Part shown: positions 8,510 to 18,046 of the stretch, one piece after another
Layout: each line of letters begins with the position of its first letter
Numbering within the stretch: the first letter of the stretch is position 1
From: Priestia koreensis
GTDB lineage: Bacteria; Bacillota; Bacilli; Bacillales; Bacillaceae_H
Direction of reading: 5' to 3'
Assembly (NCBI RefSeq): GCF_001274935.1
Contig: NZ_LILC01000006.1
Span: forward strand, 1 to 64,000
Length of the DNA stretch: 64,000 nucleotides
Made by a program: the position numbers and the translations under genes
Notes under the pieces: generated by a model
The model's database searches: none
Seen by the model: only the letters and a program-made list of their open reading frames with translations
Told to the model about the DNA's origin: nothing

Positions 8510-11491
8510 CTACCAACCCATGTAATGTTCAAAGCTCCCATCGAGCGTGTACTCATCTTGGTACACATGATCCCGTATGATGGTGCGATGCGCTTTATTA
8601 TATTGTCGTATTTTCTCCATGATTTCAGGTGTTAACGTCTGACTATATTCATGGAATCCTGCAGGAATCGTATCTGGATTCGGATACGGCCAATTGTTCC
8701 ACCAGTTTGTTAAAGTAGAGAACACAGCCGTTTGATTCGTCCAGTTCCACCCTGTTCCCGCTGGGAACGGCTTATTTGGGTCAACACTCCGATAAACGAA
8801 ATCATCATTGTCGTTTGGATCACCCATCGGAGATCCCTTTACTACTACGTTTCCGACATGACAAGTATTCAAATGATTCACGCCTGCGTCTAATCCTTTT
8901 ACCTTGAACACATAATCGCCATCCGGTTGTTTGAAATCCACGTACCAACGATTTAAGCTATTGCCCTTTTCGTCTTTGGTAATGACTTTTTCGTTCGGAT
9001 CTCGCTCAGGATGATGCAAATAGTCATTATTGTTCATCGCAAACGTATTTCCAGAGAACTCTTCCACCGCAACAGGCGGTAACTTCCATTCCCTTATCTC
9101 CATTCGTGGAACGGCTGCATCCGATGTTTGCATCGGGACTTTGTAGCCTTCACTTTCCTTTTGATAAGGTAAGTAGTTCACCAACGTTGGGAAGTACGCT
9201 TCCATTCGCTTCATGCCTGTGGCATCTGCTGGATTAGGCTCGGTATCGAAGTTTTGATAGACACTCTTCATGCGGTACTCGAATCCGTATCCTGCGCGCA
9301 TTTCTTTACGTGGCAACAAGCTAAAACTTGTGGTGACACGTTCCTTCAAGACACGCTTTGTTCCTTCATCATTGACTGTTCGAACAATGCCCTCAACGCT
9401 TGACGTATTGAAGTACTGCGTAGGTGCTGGGCAGATTGCTGTTGCATAGGACGCCACGTAGATCGGTGTAGACTTCCAGTTGTTTGATCGAGTATCGGAA
9501 TAAAGCAAGTTCCCTACTCGGTGGTTATAACCTAATGAAATTTCGTTTCGAGTTTCAAGTGGGTCATAATAAAATTCGTCGTATGGACCTGTCTCGTTGA
9601 TCTGAGCCATAATTGTTCCATCGCCTGTTAATGTCCATTTCGGGAACGAGTAGCGCTTTGGCCCTTCTCCTTCTTTTAATGAAACGGCAATGGTACCAAC
9701 GATGTTCTGTCCATATCGCAATTTAACCGTGGGTTGAACGGTGTAATACTGCGTTTCATTCGCCTTGATGTACTCGACTTCCACATTCGCTAGGTTAATC
9801 CGCTCGTCATACAGAGCGATAAATCCTTCGGCGTCTTTAATCTTCGCTTCATTTTCTTTAATTTTCTGCTCGGCTTTGGCGATATTCTCCGTAGCGGTTG
9901 CAATCGCGCTTTGAGTATTTGCAATGCTTGTGCTATAGCTTGAGCAATCAGGATAGTGTCCATCTTTGTCTGCGGGGATCGCCAGACATGAACTATATCC
10001 ACTTTGTAAGCTTGCGAGTTGGCTTTCGGAAGCACTCTTTTGACTTTCAGCTTGTGCCTTTTCCGCTTCGCCTTGTTTCTTTTGCGCTTCATAAGCGGCC
10101 TTCTTCGACTCACATGTCGCTTTCATTGACTCTAATTCGTGAATATAGGTCGCAAATTCATCTTTTGCTTGATCACGACTAGACGAGAAGTTCGCACGTT
10201 TGACGTATACATCTGTCACCGTGTCGCTACCTTCATCGACTGTCCGCGCATCAATTCGTGAAACGGAGAGATCCATTTCATATTCATAGCGCTTCGGTAC
10301 ATCTCGTGGTGTTTCACACCCTGAACTTCCATCTGATACAGGTGGCGGTTCTTCGGGCGGTGGTTCTTCGGTTGGCGGCGGTTCATCAGGTGCTAAAACG
10401 TTTAACTTCGCTGTCGCTTTTAAGCCATTGTACTGCACGACCACCGATGTTTGACCTTGTTTAACCCCTGTCGCAACCCCTGTTTTGTTTCCGATGGTTC
10501 CAACTGACGGTGTCCCTGTTGTCCAGTTTACCGTTGGTGCTTTGGTCACTTCGGTGCGCTTACCATTTTCATCCGTATAATACGCACGATATGGCTGCGT
10601 TTCTCCTTCATAGATGGTAGCAACTGGTGGGGTAATCTCAAGCAATGGCTTGCCAGCATCCACCACCATAATATTGATCTTGTATTCCGTTGTTCGATTA
10701 ATACGATCAGTAAGTCTGTACGTGACGGTTTTTAATCCTGGTGTGGAGTAAGCATAGCTGACAGATTTATTGGTAAACCCGTTGGCTCTCCCCTCACCGG
10801 ATGTGATAGTTGCGTTCGGACCATCTGTCGATATGTCCCATTTAATTTTTTCATCGTAAGGATCATACTCTTGTCCATCAAACTCGATGAAGAATCGTTC
10901 CCCTACTTTTACCGTTTTAGGTGCTGTTATCGCACCTGTTGGATATTTGGTAGCGAAGAACACTACTCGTAGTTTAGGCTGTCCACTCTCGTCCTTACCT
11001 GGGGCGGATTCCAAATCAACTGTAGCCCCCGATTCACGTCCAATCTCCCTTGTCCAACTCCATAACTCAGGTGTGGATGGTGCATTTGGTTTACTTAGTG
11101 TGACTCTCCTTACGGTGTTATAAACGTGATCTGGATTTCCATTAATAGCCGAGGCAATAGTCTTTATCTGACTAGGCTTATAAAATGTATATCCTATTTT
11201 AGAATCCCCTTTTTGTCGAAATACGATGGGAGCATCCAGAGTTCCAGATTTAACTCCTCTAACCTCAGCTATTGCTGTGCCTGTATATAAGTGATCTGCA
11301 CGGGAGATTTCTGGATGATCATCTTCATATAATTCTGTTGACTTCGGATGATCAAAGTCTTCTACTCTTTGTAATGCTTGTGAGGGATTTGGAACTAAAA
11401 TTGTTGCAATAAATGCGATGACAATCATCAGGAAGAAAGCTTTGCTTACGCGCTTTCTCACTTTCTTCCCTTTTATGATTGTTTTTTTCAT
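8510..11491 (-). CDS. 993-aa secreted multi-domain surface protein of the Tad locus
   Basis: Signal peptide or signal anchor at residues 15-40 (basic start, long hydrophobic core, PSQA-L). Next come a unique N-terminal region and a PKD/Ig-like domain (about residues 180-275). A bacterial Ig-like (BIG2-type) domain follows (about 280-365, with the PPVATIYEGETQ and GVATGVKQGQTSVVV patterns), then a Pro/Glu-rich hinge (PPPTEEPPPEEPPP, near 370). A predicted coiled coil at about 445-570 is rich in Ala, Glu and Lys, and a ~400-aa C-terminal domain of aromatic-rich beta type completes the protein. Several Cys residues in the coiled-coil part could form disulfides outside the cell. No LPXTG motif is seen. 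Position in the operon suggests a pilus-linked adhesin or a wall-spanning conduit (inference). Confidence 0.7.
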   Translation of the reverse strand: MKKTIIKGKKVRKRVSKAFFLMIVIAFIATILVPNPSQALQRVEDFDHPKSTELYEDDHPEISRADHLYTGTAIAEVRGVKSGTLDAPIVFRQKGDSKIGYTFYKPSQIKTIASAINGNPDHVYNTVRRVTLSKPNAPSTPELWSWTREIGRESGATVDLESAPGKDESGQPKLRVVFFATKYPTGAITAPKTVKVGERFFIEFDGQEYDPYDEKIKWDISTDGPNATITSGEGRANGFTNKSVSYAYSTPGLKTVTYRLTDRINRTTEYKINIMVVDAGKPLLEITPPVATIYEGETQPYRAYYTDENGKRTEVTKAPTVNWTTGTPSVGTIGNKTGVATGVKQGQTSVVVQYNGLKATAKLNVLAPDEPPPTEEPPPEEPPPVSDGSSGCETPRDVPKRYEYEMDLSVSRIDARTVDEGSDTVTDVYVKRANFSSSRDQAKDEFATYIHELESMKATCESKKAAYEAQKKQGEAEKAQAESQKSASESQLASLQSGYSSCLAIPADKDGHYPDCSSYSTSIANTQSAIATATENIAKAEQKIKENEAKIKDAEGFIALYDERINLANVEVEYIKANETQYYTVQPTVKLRYGQNIVGTIAVSLKEGEGPKRYSFPKWTLTGDGTIMAQINETGPYDEFYYDPLETRNEISLGYNHRVGNLLYSDTRSNNWKSTPIYVASYATAICPAPTQYFNTSSVEGIVRTVNDEGTKRVLKERVTTSFSLLPRKEMRAGYGFEYRMKSVYQNFDTEPNPADATGMKRMEAYFPTLVNYLPYQKESEGYKVPMQTSDAAVPRMEIREWKLPPVAVEEFSGNTFAMNNNDYLHHPERDPNEKVITKDEKGNSLNRWYVDFKQPDGDYVFKVKGLDAGVNHLNTCHVGNVVVKGSPMGDPNDNDDFVYRSVDPNKPFPAGTGWNWTNQTAVFSTLTNWWNNWPYPNPDTIPAGFHEYSQTLTPEIMEKIRQYNKAHRTIIRDHVYQDEYTLDGSFEHYMGW

Positions 11492-11507
11492 ATAGTGCCT
11501 CCTACAC

Positions 11508-12956
11508 TTACTTCAACCATTGACCTGCCTTCTCTTCCAATGGGAAGTTAGCAATTTCAATTCTTTTTTCATAATTTACTTCTCTTGAATCCAGCCCAAT
11601 ATACTTAACAATTTCACGGATTGGACCGTAAGCTACTCCGCCATCCACTTTTACTGGCTTACTTAGAGTAATGGCTTTTCCATTGACTGTAGCGCTTGTG
11701 CTTCCATTTTTAAGGATGATCTTATCTCCTTGATATGCTAGCTCTAACCCACCTTTTGCAATAGAAACTCCTGTAGCGTACTTGAGTGCCTTGCTTAGGT
11801 CAACGATGTACTCATCACCTTTTGGATAAGCATAGTCAATTCGTTCAGGATTCTTTCCTAGTACATCCCATTTGATATCTTCATGTCTGTAAACTACAAA
11901 GTCATCATCATGGTAGTGAATGTCGATAATAAATTTACCGGCTTCCTTTGGTTGATATGGCATTGTAGCATAATAGCTAGCCTCTGAGATTTTAAACTTT
12001 TCTGACATAAAGACTGAATCTTTATATGCAACGCCATTGTATGCAATGGTTTCTACATAAGGAAAGCTGTAGTAACTTGACATGCCTTCTTTGTAACCAT
12101 TGTAGTAAAAACCAATATACTCATCGATTGGCTTAAAATATGTTCTTCCCGGCTCTCTTAGATAGTCATAATACATTTTCAACAAATCTGTCGTAATAAT
12201 CTTCTGCTCCGGTTTCTGTACACGATGCACAATAATGTGGTTATGCTGAGGATAAGCCGCTTTTAATTCAGCTAACGTCATATCCTTATCGGCTTTGTTC
12301 ACTGGTGGCTTTGGAGCCGTTGGTTTTGCAGGAACCGGAGTCTTTCCTTCCATTAATAGAAGCGCACGATCCACGAATGAACTTGATTCAGCGCGATCTG
12401 CGGAGTTCATTGGGTTAAACTTATTGTTTACTCCCTTGATCACTCCGTAACGATACATACGTTCAACGGATGTTTTCGCATAAGCCGGAATATCCTTTTG
12501 ATCATAGAAGCCGTTTGTTACCGATTCAGTGAAGTTCCCTTTCATGTTCATGGCACGTTCCACCATGACCGCAACGTCTGCTCGTGTGACCGGCTTATCT
12601 GGGTACACATAACCATTCGCCCCTTTGATAATGCCTGCTTGTGCCGCACGACTTACATCGTTGTAAAGCGCTTTTGACTTCGGTAAGTCTTTAAAGTTAC
12701 TTGTACCTGCTGGTAGGTTCAGCGCTCTTGCAATCATGGAAGCAAATTGTCCACGTGTGACCTTTTGGTTTGGCTTGAATAAACCACCTTGATAACCGAA
12801 TACCACTTCACGTTCAATGAGATCCGTAATGCTTTGATACGCATATGAGCTGGTTGAAACGTCTTTGAATTTTACCTTCTCCGCTGCATGAATCCCTTGT
12901 GCTTGGCTTGCGAGTAACATAACCCCTAATGCTGTGCTAACGAATTGCTTTTTCAT
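11508..12956 (-). CDS. SLH-domain surface protein with copper-amine-oxidase-N-like domain
   Basis: Start set at ATG 12956 (MKKQFVSTALG) behind AAAGGAGAG; the longer frame overlaps this site. A signal peptide (about 24 aa, AQGIHAA) precedes three consecutive SLH repeats (about residues 28-85, 88-145 and 150-210), each with the FxDV...A...G...G...F.P...TR pattern. These bind pyruvylated secondary wall polymer. After a Pro-rich linker comes a ~180-aa unknown domain, and the C-terminus carries a Cu_amine_oxidN1-like fold (VNGKAITLSKPVKVDGG ... PIREIVKYIG). A wall-bound component of the Tad apparatus or an anchoring partner of the 993-aa protein is the likely role. Confidence 0.85.
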   Translation of the reverse strand: MKKQFVSTALGVMLLASQAQGIHAAEKVKFKDVSTSSYAYQSITDLIEREVVFGYQGGLFKPNQKVTRGQFASMIARALNLPAGTSNFKDLPKSKALYNDVSRAAQAGIIKGANGYVYPDKPVTRADVAVMVERAMNMKGNFTESVTNGFYDQKDIPAYAKTSVERMYRYGVIKGVNNKFNPMNSADRAESSSFVDRALLLMEGKTPVPAKPTAPKPPVNKADKDMTLAELKAAYPQHNHIIVHRVQKPEQKIITTDLLKMYYDYLREPGRTYFKPIDEYIGFYYNGYKEGMSSYYSFPYVETIAYNGVAYKDSVFMSEKFKISEASYYATMPYQPKEAGKFIIDIHYHDDDFVVYRHEDIKWDVLGKNPERIDYAYPKGDEYIVDLSKALKYATGVSIAKGGLELAYQGDKIILKNGSTSATVNGKAITLSKPVKVDGGVAYGPIREIVKYIGLDSREVNYEKRIEIANFPLEEKAGQWLK

Positions 12957-12972
12957 CAAAATCTCTCCTTTT

Positions 12973-13491
12973 TTATACACTTAGTGCAATAAATAAAATC
13001 GTTGCCAACAAGATTGCTGGACTTGCAGGAACCGACCATGTATTCTGTCCACCCGCTCTTTTTTTCCATTCAAGATGAAAGGTACCGATATGTATTTCAA
13101 TGAACTCCTGCCCTCTTATCTTTTTGAGATAAGCAAGCCCCAATAAGATCAAGCTAATAAGCGCTGAACAGATCAGATAGGTTCCTACAAAGATTATCGG
13201 AATAAAGAGGGATGAAATGAAAGGAAATCCCACAAAAAGGTAGCCACTAACCACCATAAACATTTTGGTGTCCCCTGGTGACAGCTTCCGTGCCCCTTCT
13301 AGGATGATCCCTAACAGCAATGCCGTTCCAATGACAAGAAAGTACGATTGGTAACTTAACTGGAATAAATGGATGAAGTACAGATTAAGAAGGAAGAATC
13401 CGAGATGCATATAGTTATAGGTTTTGAGCTCTTTCACATCCGTGATGATATTCATACAGAGATAAAAGGCAAGTAAAAATAACGTATCCAT
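12973..13491 (-). CDS. Prepilin peptidase (TadV/CpaA-like, A24 family)
   Basis: 172-aa polytopic membrane protein. The two catalytic aspartates of A24 peptidases are visible: D in NIITDVKELK (near residue 18) and D in SPGDTKMF (near residue 74, the GxGD-type site, here PGD). Short members of this kind lack the methylase domain. It should cleave the leader peptides of pilin-like subunits encoded nearby. AAAGGGAG site eight bases before the ATG; it overlaps the longer frame of the SLH gene downstream. Confidence 0.85.
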   Translation of the reverse strand: MDTLFLLAFYLCMNIITDVKELKTYNYMHLGFFLLNLYFIHLFQLSYQSYFLVIGTALLLGIILEGARKLSPGDTKMFMVVSGYLFVGFPFISSLFIPIIFVGTYLICSALISLILLGLAYLKKIRGQEFIEIHIGTFHLEWKKRAGGQNTWSVPASPAILLATILFIALSV

Positions 13492-13574
13492 AAATCACTC
13501 CCTTTTTCTTAATTTCTATATTTTACCTTAAAGTTAAGCATGCTACACAAAAGTACGTTTTGCAACTTTTTTAT

Positions 13575-15053
13575 TCACTGCCTATTGGTTTTAATTGAGA
13601 GTTTTGGAAATTTAAGAAACGATGCTTTCTTTTTCGCCGTCTTTTGTAGTTCCTTCGGAACCAGTTCTTCAATAAACGGCTGTAGCGCTTCGTCAATCAT
13701 CGGATCAAGCACCTTGTTTTCGCTTAGAGGGCGACGTTTCATTTCACTTTTGAAGACTTCGTCACGATCGAGCATGGGAATCGTCTCTACGTAATCGTAG
13801 GTACTCTCAAACAGTTCGTGACTAGCCATCTCTCTGCTTGCCTTATTCATGACCACTCGAATGTGCTCTTTTAACCCTGTGTGATCAAACAACATCTTGT
13901 ATGGCTGCTTCTCCATTAAGATTTGCGTCTGAATCACATCGGAATCAATCATGAGCACGATCTGGTCTGCCATTCCGAAAAGCGGTTGAATAACGGGGTG
14001 ATCCCACGCGTCCCCAATGTCCACAATTGTGAACGTGGTGCGCTGGGCCATAATGATTCGTAACAACTTATCGGTTGTTAACTCCTCCCCGTATACCTCT
14101 TCTCGTAAGGGGTTCTGAATGACCATGTTGACGTTATTCAGCTTCCAAGACTGGCTCTGTGCCCACATGGGCAACGCTCCCTCTACTTCTGTGTAGAAAG
14201 GACTCACATAGTCAGGCGCTTCGTCTTGTCCGTAATAACGATCATACGTGTAGGCATAGGCAAATGGATTTTCAATGTACGAGACAGACAGTTGATAGTC
14301 TGCCAGCTTAAACGCTAGTTGGTGTGAGAAGAAGGTAGCGCCTGTGCGCTTTCCGTTTCCTCCCACCAGAATGAGCTTACTCCCGACTGGAACGCCGACA
14401 AAAGCGGTCGTTTGGGGTTTCACCTCAAACTTAATCTCACGCTTTACGACTTGTTTCTCAACAATCTTCTTTTCGACGATTTTTTGTTTCACAATCGGCT
14501 GCTTGGTTGGTTTAGCAGGTGTTACAACGGTTTGATCTACGCTCTGCTTGGTTGAAACAGGCTGTTCCATAGGTTCTTCGGGTGGTTTATCTGCCAGCTG
14601 TAAATCCTCTAGCTCCCGATCCGATAGTACAAACTTGTTTACACGGGCGAAACGTGGTCGATCTAGAAGCTGTTCGGTAAAGGACTGCATCTCAATAGCA
14701 TTTTCGTTAAAGATATCGAGTACATTCACCTTTACGAGTTCACTTAGAAAATGATCGCCACGCGGCCTTTCACAAAGAAAGACGATTCGTAACCCATCTT
14801 CATAGCGCGAACGGAGAACCTTGAATGTTTGTAGCCACTCGGTCTCCCGTTCCACTTTGCCCTTAATAGCACTTTCTAGATACTTCTCATGAACAATGAC
14901 AATATCCGGTGCCTCATCTTCAATGAGTTCATGTAAGTAGCGCATGTGATGCACGTCATTCTTACAGAGCTTAAACCCTTCCACCGGACTTAATTCATCC
15001 CGCAAGATACGGGTATACTTCTCGTCCCCTACGGCGATTAGGATTTTCTTCAT
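13575..15053 (-). CDS. CpaE-like protein: receiver-like domain plus degenerate ParA-type ATPase
   Basis: First gene of the Tad operon; ATG at 15053 (MKKILIAVGDE) with AAAGGAGTG upstream. N-terminal ~130 residues resemble a response-regulator receiver fold (alternating hydrophobic strands, DIVIVHEKYLE, RIVFLCERP). A low-complexity Lys/Val/Glu/Pro linker covers residues 160-210. The C-terminal ~250 residues show a SIMIBI fold in which the P-loop reads LVGGNGKRTGATFF, so one glycine/lysine pattern is altered. CpaE proteins have exactly this receiver-plus-ParA layout and localise pili. It is one of three such proteins in the window (see 6292 and 54459). Confidence 0.75.
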   Translation of the reverse strand: MKKILIAVGDEKYTRILRDELSPVEGFKLCKNDVHHMRYLHELIEDEAPDIVIVHEKYLESAIKGKVERETEWLQTFKVLRSRYEDGLRIVFLCERPRGDHFLSELVKVNVLDIFNENAIEMQSFTEQLLDRPRFARVNKFVLSDRELEDLQLADKPPEEPMEQPVSTKQSVDQTVVTPAKPTKQPIVKQKIVEKKIVEKQVVKREIKFEVKPQTTAFVGVPVGSKLILVGGNGKRTGATFFSHQLAFKLADYQLSVSYIENPFAYAYTYDRYYGQDEAPDYVSPFYTEVEGALPMWAQSQSWKLNNVNMVIQNPLREEVYGEELTTDKLLRIIMAQRTTFTIVDIGDAWDHPVIQPLFGMADQIVLMIDSDVIQTQILMEKQPYKMLFDHTGLKEHIRVVMNKASREMASHELFESTYDYVETIPMLDRDEVFKSEMKRRPLSENKVLDPMIDEALQPFIEELVPKELQKTAKKKASFLKFPKLSIKTNRQ

Positions 15054-15081
15054 CCATTCACTCCTTTGGAAAAACAAAAAA

Positions 15082-15128
15082 CCCCGAATAAAACAGCATC
15101 AGTCAGACCGACCTGTTTGTATTCGGGG
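15082..15128 (-). terminator. Leader attenuator hairpin in front of the Tad operon
   Basis: On the minus strand CCCCGAATA ... TATTCGGGG is followed by TTTTTT and ends about 20 nt before the ribosome binding site. Upstream in the same leader are further hairpins (AAAGGTGTTTTA..TAAGACACCCTTT and GTAGCG..CGCTAC). The 5' arm is preceded by AAACGGGAATG, the same GGGA element found before four other transfer leaders. A terminator before the first gene implies regulated read-through. Confidence 0.75.
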
Positions 15129-15245
15129 CATTCCCGTTTAGGTTATATATAATTTTAGGTAGCGAGCACGCTACTAGAGCGCACTCTATCAAACTTTTTT
15201 GAAAGGGTGTCTTATTTTCCGATAAAACACCTTTTGGGTAAGTAA

Positions 15246-15274
15246 ATAATACCAAATATGACGATTTCAGTCAA
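15246..15274 (-). promoter_or_regulatory. Sigma-A promoter of the Tad operon
   Basis: TTGACT-17 bp-TATTAT on the minus strand (-35 at 15269-15274, -10 at 15246-15251, with TGG extension). It gives a ~180-nt leader containing the attenuator hairpin. The bases 15275-15679 to the right hold no gene that I can support. Confidence 0.8.
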
Positions 15275-15679
15275 TGGTATTTAAAAAATTAACAAGCCAA
15301 TGTTTTCAAAGAATTCCTATTTAAAATCTTATGACTCTCTCTTTATAACTAAACTGAAATGTTGTTTTATGCTTTGGTTAGTTATTACTTCCTTTTAAAG
15401 GAATGTCACTATATTACGGATCTTTAGAACGAAACGCCCTCCTGTCCGAATTGGTCTAATTCTAGAATCCTTGATATTTTGTCTGCCCATTACATCACAT
15501 TTATAGTACAATCAATATACAAATATTCAAATTATTGCCACGGAACTCAAGTATAAAGAACTATACGTTATTAAGACTGACTATATACAGACCATTCACC
15601 ACTAGGTAATGTGAGTTAAATAAAATTATTATAAGTCATAAATAGCGTCACTTTATTGGCAAGGAGGAGAAACTAAAAA

Positions 15680-16777
15680 GTGTATGTACCTATCATGAAA
15701 ACCCGAGCTGAAGAATTAAACGTAATAAGCAAAATGAATAATTATTTTAGTGATTCAATGATTCCTTTAATAGAAATTATTAGGGAAGAATACGACATTA
15801 AGTTCGAAAAAAATGCCGAAACTGGTGAATATATTTATGAGAAAAAGCAAGGAAAAAAACGAAGATCAAAAGTGAAGTTGCCGACAACTGACGATGACAT
15901 AATCACCCTTAATAAAATTAGTGAAAGACTTAATGGTAAAAAAGCGTTTGTTGATTTTTTTAGATTTAATGAAAGAGAATATGATAATAAAACATTTAAA
16001 AATATTGAATTAGCAATTAGATTGAGTAGGGATTATGGATTTTATAAAAAGAGAATGCTTGAAATTAAAGATTTTCAAAACTTTATCCCAGTAATTTCAA
16101 TCAAAGAAGGCTTCGCAATAAGTAAGTATGACTTAATTAATCTTATAAACGAGCTACGAAAACACAACACTTCTATCGCTATAAGAATCACAGACAATTA
16201 CCTTGAAGATTATTACGAAGTTTTAGAGGATCATTTAACTCCGGAAGATTACATATTGCTGGATATTAGAGACAAACATGTTGATTCGAAATTCCTTGAA
16301 ATAGAAGAACTACAGGATTTAGAGACCGATGCAAAAAAAATCCTCCTTAACTCTCCAAGATCACGAAACCATAAAAATGGGGACTTTGAAAATTTATTAT
16401 TTACCAAAAAAATCGATAATAAAGTAGCGGTCATATATAAAGATTATGATTTAGATGGTTTTGGGGACTTTGGAGGTTTAAAAGACGTTTTGCCAGAAGA
16501 AGGTGGAAGTAATGGAATGGGAGCAGCTTTAGGGTTAATTTTTTCAAAAGAGAAAAATGCTTTCTTCTCTGTAGTAAATAATCAAACTATTTTGGGCGTA
16601 AAAGGCTTTGAGTATGTTAGGAGTGAAATATTAAAAAGATTACAATTACTTGATGTAGATGGTAGTTGTACTGCAATAAGAAGAATAAAAGAGATGGATA
16701 AAACTTTTGGAAACTGGGGAACTTGGAACAACCTTACATTGACAAGGTATATTCAACAACAAGCAAAAAATAAATAG
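15680..16777 (+). CDS. sce7725-family (phage beta-protein-like) protein
   Basis: 365 aa starting at GTG 15680 (MYVPIMKTRAEEL) with AAGGAGGAG about ten bases upstream; the opening MY.P..K.R..EL is typical of the sce7725/'beta family' group. The product is soluble, has a TIM-barrel-like alternation of strands and helices, and a conserved-looking C-terminal part (ALGLIFSKEKNAFFSVVNN, ILKRLQLLD). Molecular function is not established to my knowledge. The group is repeatedly found beside sce7726 nuclease-like proteins, as here with 16788-17597. The gene is AT-rich compared with the pilus operon, which suggests separate acquisition. Confidence 0.65.
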   Translation: MYVPIMKTRAEELNVISKMNNYFSDSMIPLIEIIREEYDIKFEKNAETGEYIYEKKQGKKRRSKVKLPTTDDDIITLNKISERLNGKKAFVDFFRFNEREYDNKTFKNIELAIRLSRDYGFYKKRMLEIKDFQNFIPVISIKEGFAISKYDLINLINELRKHNTSIAIRITDNYLEDYYEVLEDHLTPEDYILLDIRDKHVDSKFLEIEELQDLETDAKKILLNSPRSRNHKNGDFENLLFTKKIDNKVAVIYKDYDLDGFGDFGGLKDVLPEEGGSNGMGAALGLIFSKEKNAFFSVVNNQTILGVKGFEYVRSEILKRLQLLDVDGSCTAIRRIKEMDKTFGNWGTWNNLTLTRYIQQQAKNK

Positions 16778-16804
16778 TGTACCTCCTTTAAAGGTACACT
16801 ATTT
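16772..16804. terminator. Terminator shared by sce7725- and sce7726-like genes
   Basis: A perfect 12-bp stem AAATAGTGTACC/GGTACACTATTT overlaps the ends of both convergent genes. Confidence 0.8.
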
Positions 16805-17597
16805 CAGGGGGTAATAAGTTTCTAAAAAACCATTGATAATCAATTTCTAAAATATGCTCCCTATTTACAACGAGAAAATTCCATTTATTTATATATTTCT
16901 CTTTCAGTGCAAATTTGAAGGTTTTGTTAATTTCTTGTTTGGTTTTTGTACCAGTAATAAAATCTATCATAGCTTCTTTGTTATCAAGATTTGGACAATT
17001 AAAGAATGTGTTCAAGTCTTTTTTTGTTAAGACTGACAATTGAGCCACTGAAGAAATCCTATTTGAAACCATTGCTTTTCGCTTCTTTTTAAAAACATAC
17101 CTGCCTGTCTTTGTAATGTAGTAAGTGTAAATACCACATTCATCTGGAATATACGGCAACATAGAATCATGATTCTGTACAGAACAAATCAAATAAACCT
17201 TTTCAAAAACGAGAAAATAGTCGTTCATTTGTTGCCTTAACCGCACTGGTGTATCTAAATCCGTTTTAATTTCAAAAGCTGTACTATTGCCGTTTACTTT
17301 GCACAAGTCTAGTCTACTTTTTCCCACGTTTAATTCAAAAATTGATACATGATTGCATGTTTTAAATAAAACATTGTTTATGAATGTTGATTTTACAGAA
17401 GTTTCATTTGGGTAGTAACTTAAAAGGAAATGATTCACAAATTCCCTTGATACAAATTTATTATTAGGCTTGTCAAAAGGGAGTTCTCCACCAAAAGTCT
17501 TTAATACCTCTTGTTCAATAGCTTCATTACTAAGAAAGGTATTATACTGGTTGGATAACACCCTTGCATATTCAAAATAATCATTATTCTTTTGCAT
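16788..17597 (-). CDS. sce7726-family PD-(D/E)XK nuclease-like protein
   Basis: ATG at 17597 (MQKNNDYFEYARVLS) with AGGAG eight bases upstream; an upstream GTG would overlap that site. About 269 aa. A PD-(D/E)XK nuclease core is visible: RLDLCKVNG (Asp near residue 92) followed by TAFEIKTDLD (Glu-x-Lys near residue 107). This is the catalytic pattern of the sce7726 family. The gene is convergent with the sce7725-like gene and divergent from a HigB-like toxin gene. The grouping of these families next to a toxin-antitoxin pair suggests phage or plasmid defence (inference). Confidence 0.75.
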   Translation of the reverse strand: MQKNNDYFEYARVLSNQYNTFLSNEAIEQEVLKTFGGELPFDKPNNKFVSREFVNHFLLSYYPNETSVKSTFINNVLFKTCNHVSIFELNVGKSRLDLCKVNGNSTAFEIKTDLDTPVRLRQQMNDYFLVFEKVYLICSVQNHDSMLPYIPDECGIYTYYITKTGRYVFKKKRKAMVSNRISSVAQLSVLTKKDLNTFFNCPNLDNKEAMIDFITGTKTKQEINKTFKFALKEKYINKWNFLVVNREHILEIDYQWFFRNLLPPEIVYL

Positions 17598-17660
17598 TAT
17601 ATGCACTCCTATACAAAAACATTATAACTTTATTTTTGTGGCAAGTCCACATCCACAAAA

Positions 17661-17688
17661 TTGACCTAATAGGTTAATTTATGATACT
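17661..17688 (+). promoter_or_regulatory. Promoter and operator-like repeat for the HigB-like toxin gene
   Basis: TTGACC-16 bp-GATACT, with ACCT-aat-AGGT dyad inside the -35/spacer. A downstream XRE antitoxin could bind it. Confidence 0.45.
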
Positions 17689-17716
17689 TTCATCTTAATG
17701 CATAAGGGGGACCGAC

Positions 17717-18031
17717 ATGGATATTTTATACGCCTCGAATAAGTTAGAAAAAATCTTAACAAATGAACGTTTAATAAAAAGAGAATATACATCATTTTAC
17801 CAAAAGGTCATTAACAGGATGTCTGAATTGAGGGCAGCAAATAATTTAAATGAAATCCCTCATGATCCACCACCTCGTCGGCATAAATTAAGTGGAGAAT
17901 ATGCAAATTGCTGGGGAATAGATGTCTCTAAAAATTACCGTATTATACTAAGACCCGTGGAAAATGTTGATGAAATGGACGCGAAATTAATCAGCGCTAT
18001 AGAAATCTTGAAAATTGAAGATTATCATTAG
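17717..18031 (+). CDS. RelE/HigB-like toxin
   Basis: 104 aa with the RelE/ParE-superfamily pattern of HigB-type proteins: N-terminal helices and the beta core RRHKLSGEYANCWGIDVSKNYRIILRP, where the conserved Leu-Ser-Gly-x-x-x-x-x-W/R and YRI(I/V)LRP motifs are easy to see. Such proteins cleave mRNA on the ribosome. It lies 15 bp upstream of an XRE-domain gene, the usual order (toxin first) for higBA-type modules. ATG preceded by AGGGGGA. Confidence 0.85.
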   Translation: MDILYASNKLEKILTNERLIKREYTSFYQKVINRMSELRAANNLNEIPHDPPPRRHKLSGEYANCWGIDVSKNYRIILRPVENVDEMDAKLISAIEILKIEDYH

Positions 18032-18046
18032 GAAGGAGGATTAAAT

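Noticed and set aside
9790..10113. 107-codon minus-strand frame of Arg/Lys-rich composition
   Set aside because: It lies fully inside the 993-aa gene and is an alternative frame of the coiled-coil region.
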